Positions 49,325-62,473 are shown, counted from the stretch's first letter. The stretch is 64,000 bases of DNA from Ecdyonurus torrentis (GCA_949318235.1 OX439133.1:10644347-10708346); one strand, 5' to 3'. Translations and numbers: made by a program. The notes: generated by a model not told the origin, from the sequence alone.

Positions 49325-50779
49325 CATCGTTGGGACTAAGATGTATAAGAAGGTGGAATAATTTGCCCTTTTACTGTCGTCAGAACTCGGTTTCCTTCGT
49401 AAAACTTCGAATTTTGACATACGTCATAGGAGGTGACTGTAAACAGACCCACGTGGTCTCTCAGGTACAATACATTATGTACCTGATAAAGGAGGAGGGA
49501 CACAAAATGTCCCCTCTTTTGGCGCTTAATTTCCCCTCTTGTTTTGATTCACCTTCTACTGTGACGTTTCATCCCTGCTGCTACCTAGGCAAACTATGCA
49601 GGGGTAGAAGTGAGGCGGGACATGGCGGGACCTGTCCCGCCATGAGATTTCCAGGCGGGACGAGTCCCACCTAGAAAGAATGGTCCCGGTGACCGTTTTT
49701 CTGATAAGAATTTGATAAACTTTACCACAAAAGATATCAGAACAAGGAAAGAAAAAAAAAAAAAAAAAAAAAAGGAACTGGAAATTTATTACTTTATTTT
49801 TCATTATTTTATAAAAATATTATTATGCATTCTGCTTTCTTCTTCTTAAACTACTATACAGTATAACTATTATAGTGTAGAATTATTAATATTATTATTA
49901 ATTTGTTTGTTAATTTTATGATGATGATTTATATTCATTTTTCATTCAAGCAAGCAAAAAATAAAATACTTTTGGTATTTTTTTTTTTTTTTTTTATAAA
50001 CTATAGCACAATAATATATAATAGTGAAATTAGAACCAGTTTCAATTTAACTAAACTTTAAAAAGACGAAGATAATTTAACTGTATAGAGCCTATCCTAT
50101 TAATAAAACAGAAAAAAACTCTTATTCAATAAAGTTCAAAAGTTTGTTGAGGTGCGATTCGTCATAGGCCTAAATATCATAATAAGTGGACAGATCCAAG
50201 TTTCTCAGCCGGTGCTCCGTAGGCAAATTCATAAAAAATGATAATTAAACAGCTATAGTGTATTATTGTACTTAATTTTGCCCCTAAAAAATTATTCTTT
50301 AACGTCTTGCCAATTCAATATAAAATGTAAAAGAAAAAAAAAATAGGAAAGTGTAGTTTCCAAAATAGCATAATAATAAAAATAATAAAGTTTATTATTT
50401 TGAAATAGATTTCATGTCCTTCATAAAAATGTAAAATCGTCAATTTTATTTTTATTAAATTTTGATAAAAGCGACAAAAAAAAAAAAAAGAAAGAAAGAA
50501 AGAAACAATTAGCGCGCGTTGCATAATATATTTGATTAAAATTTAAGTAATTAATAAAAGAAAAATCAAAGTTTAAATATTTTGCCATTAAATTTACTAT
50601 AATATACAACATTTTGAGTGTAAAAAAAATAAGATGAGTGTTTGGGGTGCTGCGCAGCCCAAAAAGTTTGGGAAGCCTGCCTTTAGAGTATAGGCTATCT
50701 GAGTCTCATTATTAGGAATTTTAAAGCCTGTTGGTGACCTAAACTAGTGCTGTGACGAATTGCACCCCGACATAAAAAA

Positions 50780-50915
50780 ATAATAATAATCGCAAAGTGC
50801 TTAGTTTGTGACCCCTCTGTATACCATCTGCAGTTCCTGATATAATTGGTACTGGATTATTCTCACCTTCACCTTGAATCAAGTAGGATTCCGGTGTTGG
50901 TGTTACACAAGAAGA
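50780..50915 (-). repeat. Repeat shared in inverse with 55538-55660
   Basis: Read on the minus strand it gives ACACCAACACCGGAATCCTA, AAGGTGAAGGTGAGAATAA and AGTACCAATTAT, as at 55.54 kb. It lies inside the 48966-51742 composite element. Confidence 0.7.
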
Positions 50916-51815
50916 AAGAAAAGAACTCATAATAATACTAAAAATAAAATGTATTACTTTTAATATTGGCATAATTGTTTTCCGGTCAAGGGTGGGCCAA
51001 ATTTTTCTTGTTTTTAAAATAACAGTTTTAGATTCAGCAGAATACGTGCTCTACGCCAAATCTACATGCATATAATTATTTTCCTATTGTTCATTTTTAA
51101 GATTTATTCTGAGCTCAATACGAAATGCTACCTAAAATATTGCACCATTTTTCAAAGAATAATTAATTTTAATTGGACCAAAAATTTGATTTGATTTGAT
51201 TTTTTTTTTTTTTTTACCCTGTCTTAAAAGAGGAATTTTAACTCTATTTTCAATAAAGAAGTTAAAAATCAATAAAAAATTAAATATTAAAAGTAAAACA
51301 CTTCTATTTGCTTTTGCACCAATTCGTTTTGTGTATTAATTAATGCAAAAAGATAATTCTTTGATATTTAAATCAGAATAATCATATACGTAGTATTAAA
51401 GTTTTAGGATGAACATCAGCAAAAATAAATGTTCATTAATAATTAAATGTTGGTGTTGTAGCATGGCATTAATCAAGTTACTACAAAATTTTAATTGCAA
51501 AATAGTTAAAAATTTCAGTATACTATTAAAAAAATCGCGCCTCCGGCGGTAAGGGGGTTCCACCCCCTTAACCCCCGCAAGGGACCCCCCCACATGGTGC
51601 GAGCGGTCCGAACAGGTCCCGCCATGATAATGAAACCACTTCTACCCCTCCCCTTCTATACATCTTGCATTGTTCCAACTTTATAACGCGCGTCGACGCG
51701 CGTTAAATTTACGCGTCATGTGAGTAATACTACTTGAAGGTTAAAAAAAAATGTAACTTTTATAATTCCTGATGTCATGAAATGCAGGTCTACAACAAAA
51801 TTTGACAATTGCCCA

Positions 51816-51897
51816 TTAAAGTCATAGACCACATGAAACAACATGTTCTTTGCCAAACCTGATGACAATTTTTACCATGGCAGAAAGTGAATGTGGA
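51816..51897. mobile_element. Family A MITE fragment beside a family L fragment
   Basis: TTAAAGTCATAGACCACATG and ATGACAATTTTTACC are recognisable. The copy breaks at about 51897, where family L sequence begins. Confidence 0.65.
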
Positions 51898-52009
51898 TGA
51901 TACGGGGCTACGGAAGGGCTTTGGGTCATCATATGTGATTTTATGAAGAGTTCTTCTCATTATCTAACATTGAAGAAGCCATGTTATAACCCCTAAAATC
52001 TCCCTTTAA
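51894..52009. mobile_element. Family L fragment 40 bp from the EF-hand 3 exon donor
   Basis: GGGGCTACGGAAGGGCTTTG through CATTGAAGAAGCCATG to CTCCCTTTAA. Only the terminal part is kept. Confidence 0.78.
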
Positions 52010-52050
52010 GATAAGAGCTCAGGAGACAGATGATATATAGTGATACATAC

Positions 52051-52215
52051 CTGATGCGCTCGTCGTCCCATAAGTTCGTGTATTGCTACAACAATATCTG
52101 CTAGTTCGGAGCGTGTGATACAACCATCACCGTTGATATCGTATAATTTAAATGTCCAACGAAGTTTTTCATAAATAGAACCTCGAAGTAATGTAGAGAG
52201 CGTTACGAGTAAGTC
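52051..52215 (-). CDS. KCNIP-like: KChIP (Kv channel-interacting protein) exon carrying EF-hand 3
   Basis: This 165-bp exon encodes 55 residues, from DLLVTLSTLLRGS to HELMGRRAHQ. It contains the KChIP hallmark EKLRWTF-LYDIN followed by a complete EF-hand loop DINGDGCITRSE (acidic or polar ligands at loop positions 1, 3, 5, 9 and 12). On the minus strand the acceptor is a T-rich tract ending TTTCAG just before 52215, and the donor is CAG|GTATGT at 52050. Both ends are phase 0. KChIPs are cytoplasmic calcium sensors that bind the N-terminus of Kv4 potassium channels and tune their gating and trafficking; related calsenilin/DREAM also binds DNA. The exon joins the next one (38764-38654) with no gap against vertebrate KChIP. 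A family L MITE starts about 40 bp inside the downstream intron. A neuronal calcium sensor such as frequenin is less likely because of the LLRG and EKLRWTF match. Confidence 0.93.
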
Positions 52216-52329
52216 CTGAAACATACAAATAAAACAAAAATACGTAAGATAAGCATAATAAAAGTTATTCGTTCAATATTATAGACGATATTATACAGAT
52301 TATGAGAATTATACTGCATTGAACAATAG

Positions 52330-52500
52330 AGGTTATCGGTCATGATAATTAAAAAAGAAAAAAAAATATCTATGTTTTGAAACACGTAAAATATGTCTAG
52401 TATTTCTCATTTAAATATCTACAAAATCGGTGCAGTAGTTTTCTCAAATTGCAAAAAAAAAAAAAAAAAAAAAATGGGTTTCTCCCCATAAGCGTAATGT
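52330..52500. mobile_element. Family M fragment
   Basis: GAGGTTATCGGTCATG through TGTCTAGTATTTCTCATTTA to CTCCCCATAAGCGTAATGT; the right end is cut by a family B element. Confidence 0.75.
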
Positions 52501-52824
52501 CAAAGGCGTAGTACATCTTAAAAAAAAAAAGCTGTCCTAATATCCTAACATACCTAAATATCAACATTAATTTGGCCGGAGTCATATTGATTTATAATTT
52601 ATTTTCCTTTCACAAAATGTCAGTTGCGGGTTTATGACATCACATCTCGCTTGTTTCCACGTGCGTTGTCTAGTGAGCTGTAATTTCATAAACCCGTAAC
52701 TTATTTTTTTGTGAACGGGGAAAAAAAAAAAAAATCAATGACTCCGACCAAATTACGTTAATATTTAGGTACGTTAGGATATTAGGCAAGTTTTTTTTTG
52801 GTTCAAGGTATTCTACGCCTTTAA
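52500..52824. mobile_element. Family B MITE
   Basis: Starts TCAAAGGCGTAGTACATC and ends GTATTCTACGCCTTTAA; palindromic, with a degraded central TGACGTCA. It abuts a family M fragment. Confidence 0.8.
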
Positions 52825-53001
52825 CTATTATACTATGTATTATAAGTTATAAGCACTATAAATTATGTTGTTATGCATAAGTGTTGCTGCATTGAGCAAG
52901 CATAATCATCACGCACTTATTTTTGTTCAAGTATGAAATTATAATTAATTTGTTGTTATAATTTATTTATGTGTTCTTAATATCTTTATTATATACGATT
53001 A

Positions 53002-53303
53002 TATAAGGGTTTATGTGCATGACGTCATGCTGATTGCACTTGGACGCCATACTGGAGCAATAAATAGCATTGCTCAACATAGGACAAACGTTGCTCTTGT
53101 CCCAATTATCCCCTTTCTACATTTTTTTCTTTTATTATTATTATTATTGTGCTCGCATACTTGAAAACCTAATTCACCCTATGCTCTCAAAATTATTGCT
53201 CAGTATTTTTTAACTCACAAAATGTGTTATTTTCCCATCCTAGCCCATGTTATTTAGTGCTCACATATTGCGTCTACTTTTACATGAATTCAAGCACCCT
53301 ATA
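53002..53303. mobile_element. Family C MITE, inverted
   Basis: TATAAGGGTTTATGTGCATG and ACGTCATGCTGATTGCAC at the left, TACATGAATTCAAGCACC-CTATA at the right. Confidence 0.82.
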
Positions 53304-54626
<1,323 letters not shown>

Positions 54627-54957
54627 TCTTAAACAATAATAGAAAAAATATTACCGTAAATTTATTACCATAAAAGTTACGAATGAAATATATTATTATA
54701 TAATTTATTATCTATGTCACACATGCAAAATAATTACACAAACTCTTTCAGACATTTATTAGAAAAACGAAGAGAGAAAACATTTATAAGTTTGTACGTT
54801 ACAACATGAGAAAAGTTTTCGGTCACGTATGCTTAACTTTTGTACCACAAAAGACAATAAGTGTTGCGGTGGTTCAGTGTTGGTGATAATAAATGTTCTA
54901 CTCATGCTTTGCTTCTTCTTCTTCTTCTTACACTGCATGACTTTTTTGTAACATTAC

Positions 54958-55104
<147 letters not shown>

Positions 55105-55168
55105 GGAAAATTTCACTTTGGGGACAAATTTCAAGCTACGTTTACATTGCACAATATTTAATTTGTTA

Positions 55169-55402
55169 TATAGGGTGTATGCAGATGACGTCATATTTAT
55201 TGCGCTTGGAGGCCATACTGGGGTAGTGAATAACATTACTCAGCATATAACAAACTTCATTTAAGCCAAATTTCTTTAGGAAATCGGTTAAATTTTTTTT
55301 CTCACATACTTGAGATAGTAATTCAACATATTTACAGCATCAATACTCTCAAAATCATTGCTTAGTATTTTTAAACTGGCAAAATGATTTTTTTTTTCCT
55401 AT
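55169..55402. mobile_element. Family C MITE, inverted, truncated
   Basis: TATAGGGTGTATGCAGATGA at the left. Broken at TTTTTCCTATGCC, where a second C copy begins. Confidence 0.78.
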
Positions 55403-55407
55403 GCCAA

Positions 55408-55830
55408 ACTGAATCCACTTCGACGCCATACTGGAGCAATGAACAACTTTGCTCAAGTAGAATAAACGTTCTTTTTTGGTTCTTTTATTATGGAAATTAG
55501 GTTATTATTATTATTATGAGTTTTTTTTTCTTTTCTTCTGCAACACCAACACCGGAATCCTACTTTATTTAAGGTGAAGGTGAGAATAACCCAGTACCAA
55601 TTATCTGTTAGAAACTGCAGGTGGCATATAGAGGGATCACAAAATAAGCACTTTGCGCACGATGTTAGCTACGCCAAGAACTGCAACTTTCTGCATGACA
55701 TATTAAATGCCTGTCTTCGATGTTCAATTTGTCTTTTGCTGTCATTATTATTATTATATTTCTAGTATACTTGAAAATCTATAATTAAACCTAAGATTAA
55801 CAGTATCAATTCTGTCAAAAGTGTTACAAA
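55408..55830. mobile_element. Family C MITE with an inserted repeat
   Basis: AATCCACTTCGACGCCATAC starts the second copy. At about 55538-55740 it is interrupted by sequence whose core is shared with 50780-50915 in inverse orientation. Family C order then resumes (TTTCTAGTATACTTGAAAAT). Confidence 0.65.
55538..55660 (+). repeat. Repeat shared in inverse with 50780-50915
   Basis: Contains ACACCAACACCGGAATCCTA and ACTGCAGGTGGCATA. It is part of the insert that splits a family C element. Confidence 0.7.
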
Positions 55831-55835
55831 AATAT

Positions 55836-56121
55836 ATGACTTTCACATCCTTGCGCTTTGTCGCCATGTTTGTGGTGCCTAATGTATTGTCCAGCATAGG
55901 GGAAACATCATTTCTCTTAATTTTTCACTTAATAAGAGTTTATTTTAACTGGACGAATTTTCCCCATGTTCTTCGAGCTTATTAGGAGCTAGAAATAAGT
56001 CTTTGGTTGAGGTTGGAAGCTTCTTTTGCTATTAAAAAAATAAAATTGACGTTTTTCCTAAGCTACCCTACGTATTCATAAACAGAAAAATGGCGGCTCT
56101 TAATAGTACAACCGGTCTATT
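55836..56121. mobile_element. Family J element
   Basis: TGACTTTCACATCCTTGCGC at the left and GTACAACCGGTCTAT at the right. Confidence 0.83.
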
Positions 56122-56628
56122 AAAAATCAAATGATACATAATAAATTGAAAAATAAAATTATTAATTTTTATAAATAATATTATATTAATTTAAATACTG
56201 TTACACAATTTGAATTATTGTATTTCAATTTTCTTTTTAAATCATATTATTTAAAATATAAGTTAATAAATATAATTAAACGTTCATATTTAATAAAATA
56301 TAATTATTAAATGGATCATTCTTTATGTTCACATTCATAGAATGTGAAAAGAGAGAGCGGCTGTATTAATTTGGCCACTCCGGTTAAGGTTGAATTTTAC
56401 GATGATAAAATGCGATTATCGTTAAGAAATAAATAATAATAATAGGTGACAATGAAACTAAACATAGTGATCTTATTGGAAATTATATACGATTCATTTA
56501 AAAATTCGGTTACCATTCGAAAATTCAAACTTCTATTAAATATTTCAAATTATAATCCCATTGTGCCACTTGATAAGTTCAATGTTATTCTATTTATTAT
56601 TTAATGGATTTGAATTTTTAACACATGC

Positions 56629-56750
56629 ACAGCTCTGGCCAAAAGTTCCCGAACAGTGCAGCAGCGGCCGCTGCGTTTTCTCATAAAGATAACATAGGAT
56701 GGTTGCGGGTTGCCTATGCAAATCGTTCGGGAACTTTTGGCCAGAGCTGT
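56629..56750. mobile_element. 122-bp MITE with perfect 26-bp inverted ends
   Basis: Both ends begin ACAGCTCTGGCCAAAAGT and stay identical to CCCGAAC. TA-rich flanks and the CAG start suggest a Tc1/mariner-type non-autonomous element. The inside is GC-rich (GCAGCGGCCGCTGC). Confidence 0.82.
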
Positions 56751-56796
56751 ACATACAGTAATTATTGAATTTTGACATTTTTTTAATGGAATTTAG

Positions 56797-56876
56797 CGGG
56801 GCGAAGAAATAACGGAAGTGGATGTGAGCGAAAACGCTTATAGTCGGCCTAAAAATAGGTATTACTTTATTAGTCA
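56797..56876. mobile_element. Family F right half only
   Basis: AACGGAAGTGGATGTGAGCG through GCTTATAGTCGGCC to TACTTTATTAGTCAA. The left half is missing. Confidence 0.65.
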
Positions 56877-57290
56877 AATTTACATTTAATTAAAATAAAA
56901 ATAATAAAATATATATTTAGCCCCTGTAAAATATGCAACAATGTAATCATATCTACACAACTATTTGCCTAACTCACAGGATATAATTCATTTATTGTTA
57001 TACTTTTTAATTAACGTTACTTCTAGACTAAAATAAAATCTCTACGTGATAGTTTTAAATTTAATTATACAAGAGGGGTTAGTATTACTACGTAAATACT
57101 AATTGCAGGATTGTACTTTCTTCATTGCACGAAAAAAAAAAATAATAAAAAGTATTACTACAAATATTTGAATAATTATTTACTATTATTAAAAATATTT
57201 ATCTTTTAAAAATATCGAGAAAAAAAAAACTAAATACATGCTATACTTTAAATCTTTTAAGACATATAACAATAAAGGTAAAATAAAAAA

Positions 57291-57614
57291 TTAAAGTCAT
57301 AGAACACCATGAACAAAAACTTGTGTAATATCCTTACATACCTAAATATCAATATTGATTTGGCTGGAGTCATTGATTTCTAATTTATTTTCCATTCACA
57401 AAATATCAGATGCGGTTTTATGACGTAACAGCTTGCTTGTTTTAAGCGCACGTGAACCTGGTGAGCTTTGAAGAAAACCGTATATGATACGCCATTTCGT
57501 GAATAGTAAATAAATTAGGAATTAATGACTCCGGCCTAATCAACATTAATTTTCAGGTATGTTAGGATATTACATGTCATAATACATTTTTTAAAAAGTT
57601 TTCTATGCCTTTAA
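57291..57614. mobile_element. Family B MITE, diverged
   Basis: Starts TTAAAGTCATAGAACACC and ends TTTCTATGCCTTTAA. CATACCTAAATATCAATATT and its inverted partner are clear. Confidence 0.8.
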
Positions 57615-57768
57615 ACATGTATTTGTAGCTTGATTCCCCTCACACTTCTTTTTTCTTCTTATATTTTACATTTTGTTCCAACACAATTTAAGTTTCCTTT
57701 TTTTTTTTTTTTTTTTTTTTCTGTGAGCAAATACAAAAATGTATCATATGGGACTAATAAAGGTAGCT

Positions 57769-57772
<4 letters not shown>

Positions 57773-57817
<45 letters not shown>
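57773..57817. repeat. Poly-T tract of about 45
   Basis: The longest mononucleotide run. Others over about 25 occur at 8030-8068 (T), 7771-7800 (A), 21177-21210 (A), 26081-26112 (T), 42587-42623 (A), 60520-60550 (T) and 63829-63859 (T). Confidence 0.95.
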
Positions 57818-57820
<3 letters not shown>

Positions 57821-58192
57821 TAACCTTGGTAAAATTGAGCTACAATTTATTGGCCAATATGGTAAAATAAAAAAATAAAAAAACACTATGTGCAACATGC
57901 CGCGCTATGTTATTTTATTATTTTAAATTTCTATATTATATAGAAAGAAAAGTAGAATATATTTTTCAACTTATATTGTATTATTTTCTTTTTTACTTTT
58001 ATATATATGGAAGAGAAAATGTATGAAATAAGTTATAGTGAAATATAATCTTAAAAAAAAAAAGTGCAGGATATTAAATGTTTTTTTTTTTTTAATATTT
58101 TTAAAAAGTGTTCACCTCGAGAAATAATATTATATACATTTAATTGGAATTGAGAACTTACTAAATAACTTCTCTAATGGTAGATTATATCC

Positions 58193-58550
58193 TTAAAGGA
58201 ATAGACCAGAGAAAACATAAGCATTTATAATAACAAAATTCTTGATGGGACTTACATAAATAACTTTAGTTTGTCTCAAAATCTAACTGTAGCTCCGTAG
58301 TAGTGATCAGAAAATTCAATTTATGCAACCCGCGTAATATATATTTTTTTTTTTTTTTTTTACTAATTTTTGTATGTTTCCGACGTCATAAACATGAATA
58401 GTCACGCACATTGCATACTTTACAGTTTTTTCACGCTCTCTCGTGGGGCTACATTATTATTCTGGTAAAAAATTGTCACATTTTTGAAGATCCCATTTCA
58501 TGTTTATACATTAAAATGTGCATGTTGTTTTCTTTGGTCTATGGCTTTAA
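58193..58550. mobile_element. Family A MITE, full length
   Basis: TTAA at both ends, the usual GGAATAGACCAGAG start and GGTCTATGGCTTTAA end, with a T expansion at about 58345. Confidence 0.85.
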
Positions 58551-58603
58551 AAATCAACATAAGTGATAATAACACAATAATAATAGTAATGATAATAAGT
58601 CAA

Positions 58604-59253
58604 TCAGATGCATTCATGTTAAAGTCAACGCCATGTTGGAACACTCAATAAATGGACCGATATAGGAAAATAACTAATTTTGCCAGTGTAAAAACACTAT
58701 GCAGTATTTTTTGAGAGCATTAATGCTGTTAATAGGTAGAATTAGAATCTCAAGTATGTGAGAAAAATAGCAATATCACAAAATTTAACCTATTTCCTAA
58801 AGATAGTAGCCATATAACGAAGTTTGTCCTATGTTGAGCAATGTTATTCATTACTCCAGTATAGCATGGAAGCACATTAAAGCCATAGACCACATAAAAA
58901 AACATGTGCTATTTAATGAATAAACACGGATCTTGAAAACTGATGAGTGATGACAATTTTTACCAGAATTTTAATTGTAGCCCCACGAGAGAGCGTGAAA
59001 ATACTGTAAAGTATGCAATTTGCGTGATTAATCATATTTCTGACGTCAGAAACATGCAAAAATTAGTAAAAAATGTTGTGCGGGTTGCATAAATCGAAAT
59101 TTTCTGATCACTGCTACGGAGCTATAGTTGGGTTTTGAGACAAATTAAAGTTATTTATGTAAGTCCCATCAAGTTTTTTGTCATATAAATGCTTTTGTTT
59201 ACTTCTGGTCTATTCCTTTAAATATCACATCATGTGGATACACTCTAAACCGT
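58604..59253. mobile_element. Family C MITE split by family A
   Basis: CAGATGCATTCATGTTAAAG at the left and CATCATGTGGATACACTCT at the right. The A copy lies at 58877-59221. Confidence 0.82.
58877..59221. mobile_element. Family A MITE nested in a family C MITE, exact TTAA insertion
   Basis: The family C host reads GCACATTAA before and AATATCACATCATG after. Other C copies have GCGCATTAAATATGACG, so the element entered one TTAA and duplicated it. TTAA target use is typical of piggyBac-type elements. Confidence 0.9.
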
Positions 59254-59763
59254 GGCTGATATAAGAAGTAAAAAATTTTGAAACGAAAAGATAATTCTAG
59301 TATTCATATTTTAATTAAATTATATACTGGGACCTGTATATTATAACAACCATTAAAAATCTCTATATTTTCGTTTATTTCCTTTCCATTAGTTAAAATA
59401 CTGGATCTCAATCCTCATTTTTTATTCATTAATCATTAGTATTGGTTTGGTACTTAACCTCATATTTTCATTATTTTCAGATAATAGACAGGAAATGGAT
59501 AAAGACATTTTGTTTAATTCATCAGCAAAACTCATGTTAACACTTTTTAATATATAATAAATTATTTTAAAATATAATAAACTTTTTATTATAATATTTG
59601 TGTAATAAAAAATAAATTTACAACAACTTAAATTTTTTATTACTAATACATAAATTATTATTATTTATTATTTGAAAATATACTATAAAAATGAAATTTT
59701 AATTTTGCAAAATATTTTAATTGTAAGTACACAAATTTAAACTTTATAATTTCTATTTATATA

Positions 59764-60062
59764 AAGTGTAAGCACTTTTGTCTTTCTGATTGCGCTTCGA
59801 TGCCATACTGGAGTAATGAATAACATTGCTCAGCATAGTACGAACTAAAGTTAGTGGCTTTTTTTCTTTGGAAAATAAGTTAATTCTTGGTTGTTAAAAT
59901 ATTTTTCTCGTATATTCGAAAACTTAATTCAACCTGTTAACAGCATCCATTAATGCTCTCAAAAATGTTGCTAAATACCTTTAAATTTTCAAAATATGCC
60001 ATATTCTCATACCTGTCTATGTTATTTAGTGCATACATATAGCGCTTATATAAATCCAAGTA
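59764..60062. mobile_element. Family C MITE, inverted
   Basis: TGCGCTTCGATGCCATACTG and AATGAATAACATTGCTCAGC at the left, running to GTTATTTAGTGCATACAT. The LINE fragment abuts its right end. Confidence 0.78.
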
Positions 60063-60064
60063 CT

Positions 60065-60364
60065 CTTTATTATTATTATTATTTTATTATATATCACTCT
60101 TATACAGAAATCCAACCAAGGCGAAGGCCTTATCGGTTGATTCAACTTAAATATTAATTTTTTTGATTTTAGTATTTTCAAATTTTCTGGACTCTGATTC
60201 CATAACTTAGGTAAAATAAAGCTATTTAATCTTTCACTGAATCTATTAACAATTTTTGGTACAAATAAAGGATTTGTTTGCGTAACTCTGGTATTATGCA
60301 ATTTTTTTTCAATTGTTGTAATTATTATTATATTAACCGTAAAAAAAACTTTTAAATTTTGCAC
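60065..60364 (-). mobile_element. LINE (non-LTR retrotransposon) 3' fragment
   Basis: The minus strand encodes a peptide resembling the extreme C-terminus of jockey-like reverse-transcriptase proteins: LHNTR, then FVPKIVNRFSERLNSF, then PKLWNQSPENLK. This is the HNTR...PKLWNxLP signature. The fragment ends in an (AAT)n-type tail at 60065-60090, as expected for a LINE 3' end. The frame upstream is broken by stops, so it is 5'-truncated. It lies beside the end of a family C MITE. Confidence 0.55.
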
Positions 60365-60516
60365 TTTAAAACATTATCTGTTAAACGAACCAATGAAACT
60401 TTATTTTTACCCCATAACAATGCATTTTAAAGTCTAGACTAGATATTATACAGAAAATTCAACAAGTAGTGAGTGTTACTACTATGGCCTTCATTCTCAT
60501 ACACATCAATCAACGG

Positions 60517-60550
<34 letters not shown>

Positions 60551-60760
60551 CATTCCTTTCTTACGAGCACAACTTAGCTCTAGCATGAAGAGAGGTTCTT
60601 TTTTTAACTGTTAAAAATTGAGATCGCGTACACAACTCAGACATCTAACACACGTGACAAACTTAACAGAACTTGCAAAAAATAAAATAAAAGTTTGTAT
60701 GTATTTTTTTATACGTACGAATGATGCAGTATACTGAAAAATATAGTTATTTTCAGAAGG

Positions 60761-61079
60761 TTAAAGGCGTAGAACACCTAGAACAAAAAACTTGTCTAAA
60801 ATATCTTAACATACCTAAATAGCAACGTTAATTTGGCCGGAGTCATTAATTTCTAATTTATTTTCAATTCACCATATGTCAACTGCAGGTTTATGACGTC
60901 ACAGCTCACTTGTTTCCGCGTACGTGAACCAGGCGAGTTGTGACGTCATAAACCTGCAGCTGACATTTTCTGAATGAAAAATAATTTAGAAATTAATGAC
61001 TCCGGCCAAATTAATGTTTATGTTTATGTATGTTAGAATATTAGATAAGTTTTTTGAGCAAGGCATTCGAAGCCTTTAA
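60761..61079. mobile_element. Family B MITE
   Basis: Starts TTAAAGGCGTAGAACACC and ends with GAAGCCTTTAA. Two TGACGTCA octamers, at about 60895 and 60941, sit symmetrically around the centre. Confidence 0.85.
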
Positions 61080-61251
61080 GCTTTTAAGATCGCTCAAAGT
61101 ATTTACAGGTTGGAAAGAAATGTTTATTATTATTATTATATTTTTTTTTTACTTATCAGTTTGTTTTTTTTTTTTACAAGTAACGTTAAAGAATTGCTCA
61201 TAATATTATTTCCATTGAAATAAAGAGGCATTGTTACAACTCAAAACTACT

Positions 61252-61546
61252 CAATAGAGCGTATGCGCATGACGTCATGCTGAATGCGGTTCGACGCCAT
61301 CCTGGAGCAATAAAAAAAAGTTCTTAGCATAGGACAAAAGTGTTTGAGCTATTTTCTTTCAAATTTAATATTCACTATTATTATTATTATCTTTCTTGAA
61401 TATTTGAAATCCTAATTAAATCTGATAAATGAATGCTCTTAAAAAATATTTCAAAATATTTTTATACTAGCAAAATGTGTCATTCTCCCATACTGGCCCA
61501 TATACGTATGACGTCGACTTTTATTTAAATGCATGAATGCCTTATA
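61252..61546. mobile_element. Family C MITE, inverted
   Basis: CAATAGAGCGTATGCGCATG and ACGTCATGCTGAATGC at the left, ending AAATGCATGAATGCC-TTATA. Confidence 0.8.
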
Positions 61547-62473
61547 GAGGTTATCGCTGATAACAAAAATTGTTAAAATATACTTATTTGCTGTTGTTTT
61601 TTCTGTTTACATGCATGCATATGTGTGTGTGTTTTTTTTTTTTTTTGGTGTTTTTTTTAAATATTTCGGTCCTCGGCGCAGAAGTTATTTTCTTAAAAAT
61701 AATAAAAAAAATTAAACGTGAAAACATGAAGTGGAAATGCTAAAAGGATGGAAAATTAGGGAACTTTTCCGTTCGCTTCGACGATTGCCTCCACATTTGC
61801 ATGTTCAATATCTCCTATTCAAATGTAGCAAATAAAATTCCAACATTTCGTTATTAACAGTGCTAAAATGTCACAAGAATATTTTATCTTAGGAACTATT
61901 TATTGATATTTTCTTTAATATTATACTTCTCTCGTAAAGAGGACACTAATAAAAAAATCATCTTTTTTTCCTTCACGTAAGACAATGTCAAACACGCCTA
62001 CCACGTCTGTGTTAAGTTTCTAAAGACCATCTCTAAAAAAAAGAGACAAATCTTCATCTCAAACATTTTCAAGTCCTTCAAAGTATCTTACTATATTGAT
62101 TTTTTTTTCTTCATCTCTACTCGTAACTTCTAACATTTTTTTTTTTTTTTTATTCCCGTCTTTTATATAAAAATTGATATATTTGAGTGACGTAAATTTG
62201 GGTTGAGAAGTTGTCAAACTGTATATGAAGGTAGTTTCACGTTCAGTTGGAACGATAGGAATGCAACAAAGTTGTGCCACATTTTACCGCCTTATTAATG
62301 GCGCATAATTTGAATAGCGAGTACGTTTTACTTCATAAGTTGAGGTTCATAATTTTGTTTGATTGCTTGAATTCGATTTATTGCAATCATTATGATTAGT
62401 TTGAATTGTCTTTAGTATCTAATAGGATATTTTCATACTATTGTTATTCAAATTCAGACATACAGACAAACAG

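Larger units (their letters stand above)
48966..51742. mobile_element. Large composite DNA transposon remnant with inverted ends
   Basis: The left end (48966-49024) and right end (51677-51742) are inverted copies containing ACATGACGCGTAAATTT and ACGCGCGTTA. Further inward, AAGATGTATA-AAGG (49337) and GGGGTAGAAGTG plus CATGGCGGGACCTG (49600-49640) pair with 51600-51665 in inverted order. The left arm is interrupted by a MITE (49108-49324) and by sequence at 49354-49598. The interior includes GC-rich inverted motifs (GGCGGGACCTGTCCCGCC, about 49625) and no intact gene. Confidence 0.6.

Noticed and set aside
49330..49674. 114-codon frame with RRWNNLPFYCRQ, at first suggestive of a LINE C-terminus
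   Set aside because: Lies across the interior of a decayed DNA transposon, and no neighbouring motif supports reverse transcriptase.
60026..60364. Host gene in the 112-codon minus-strand frame
   Set aside because: HNTR...PKLWN signature and an AAT tail fit a truncated LINE better.
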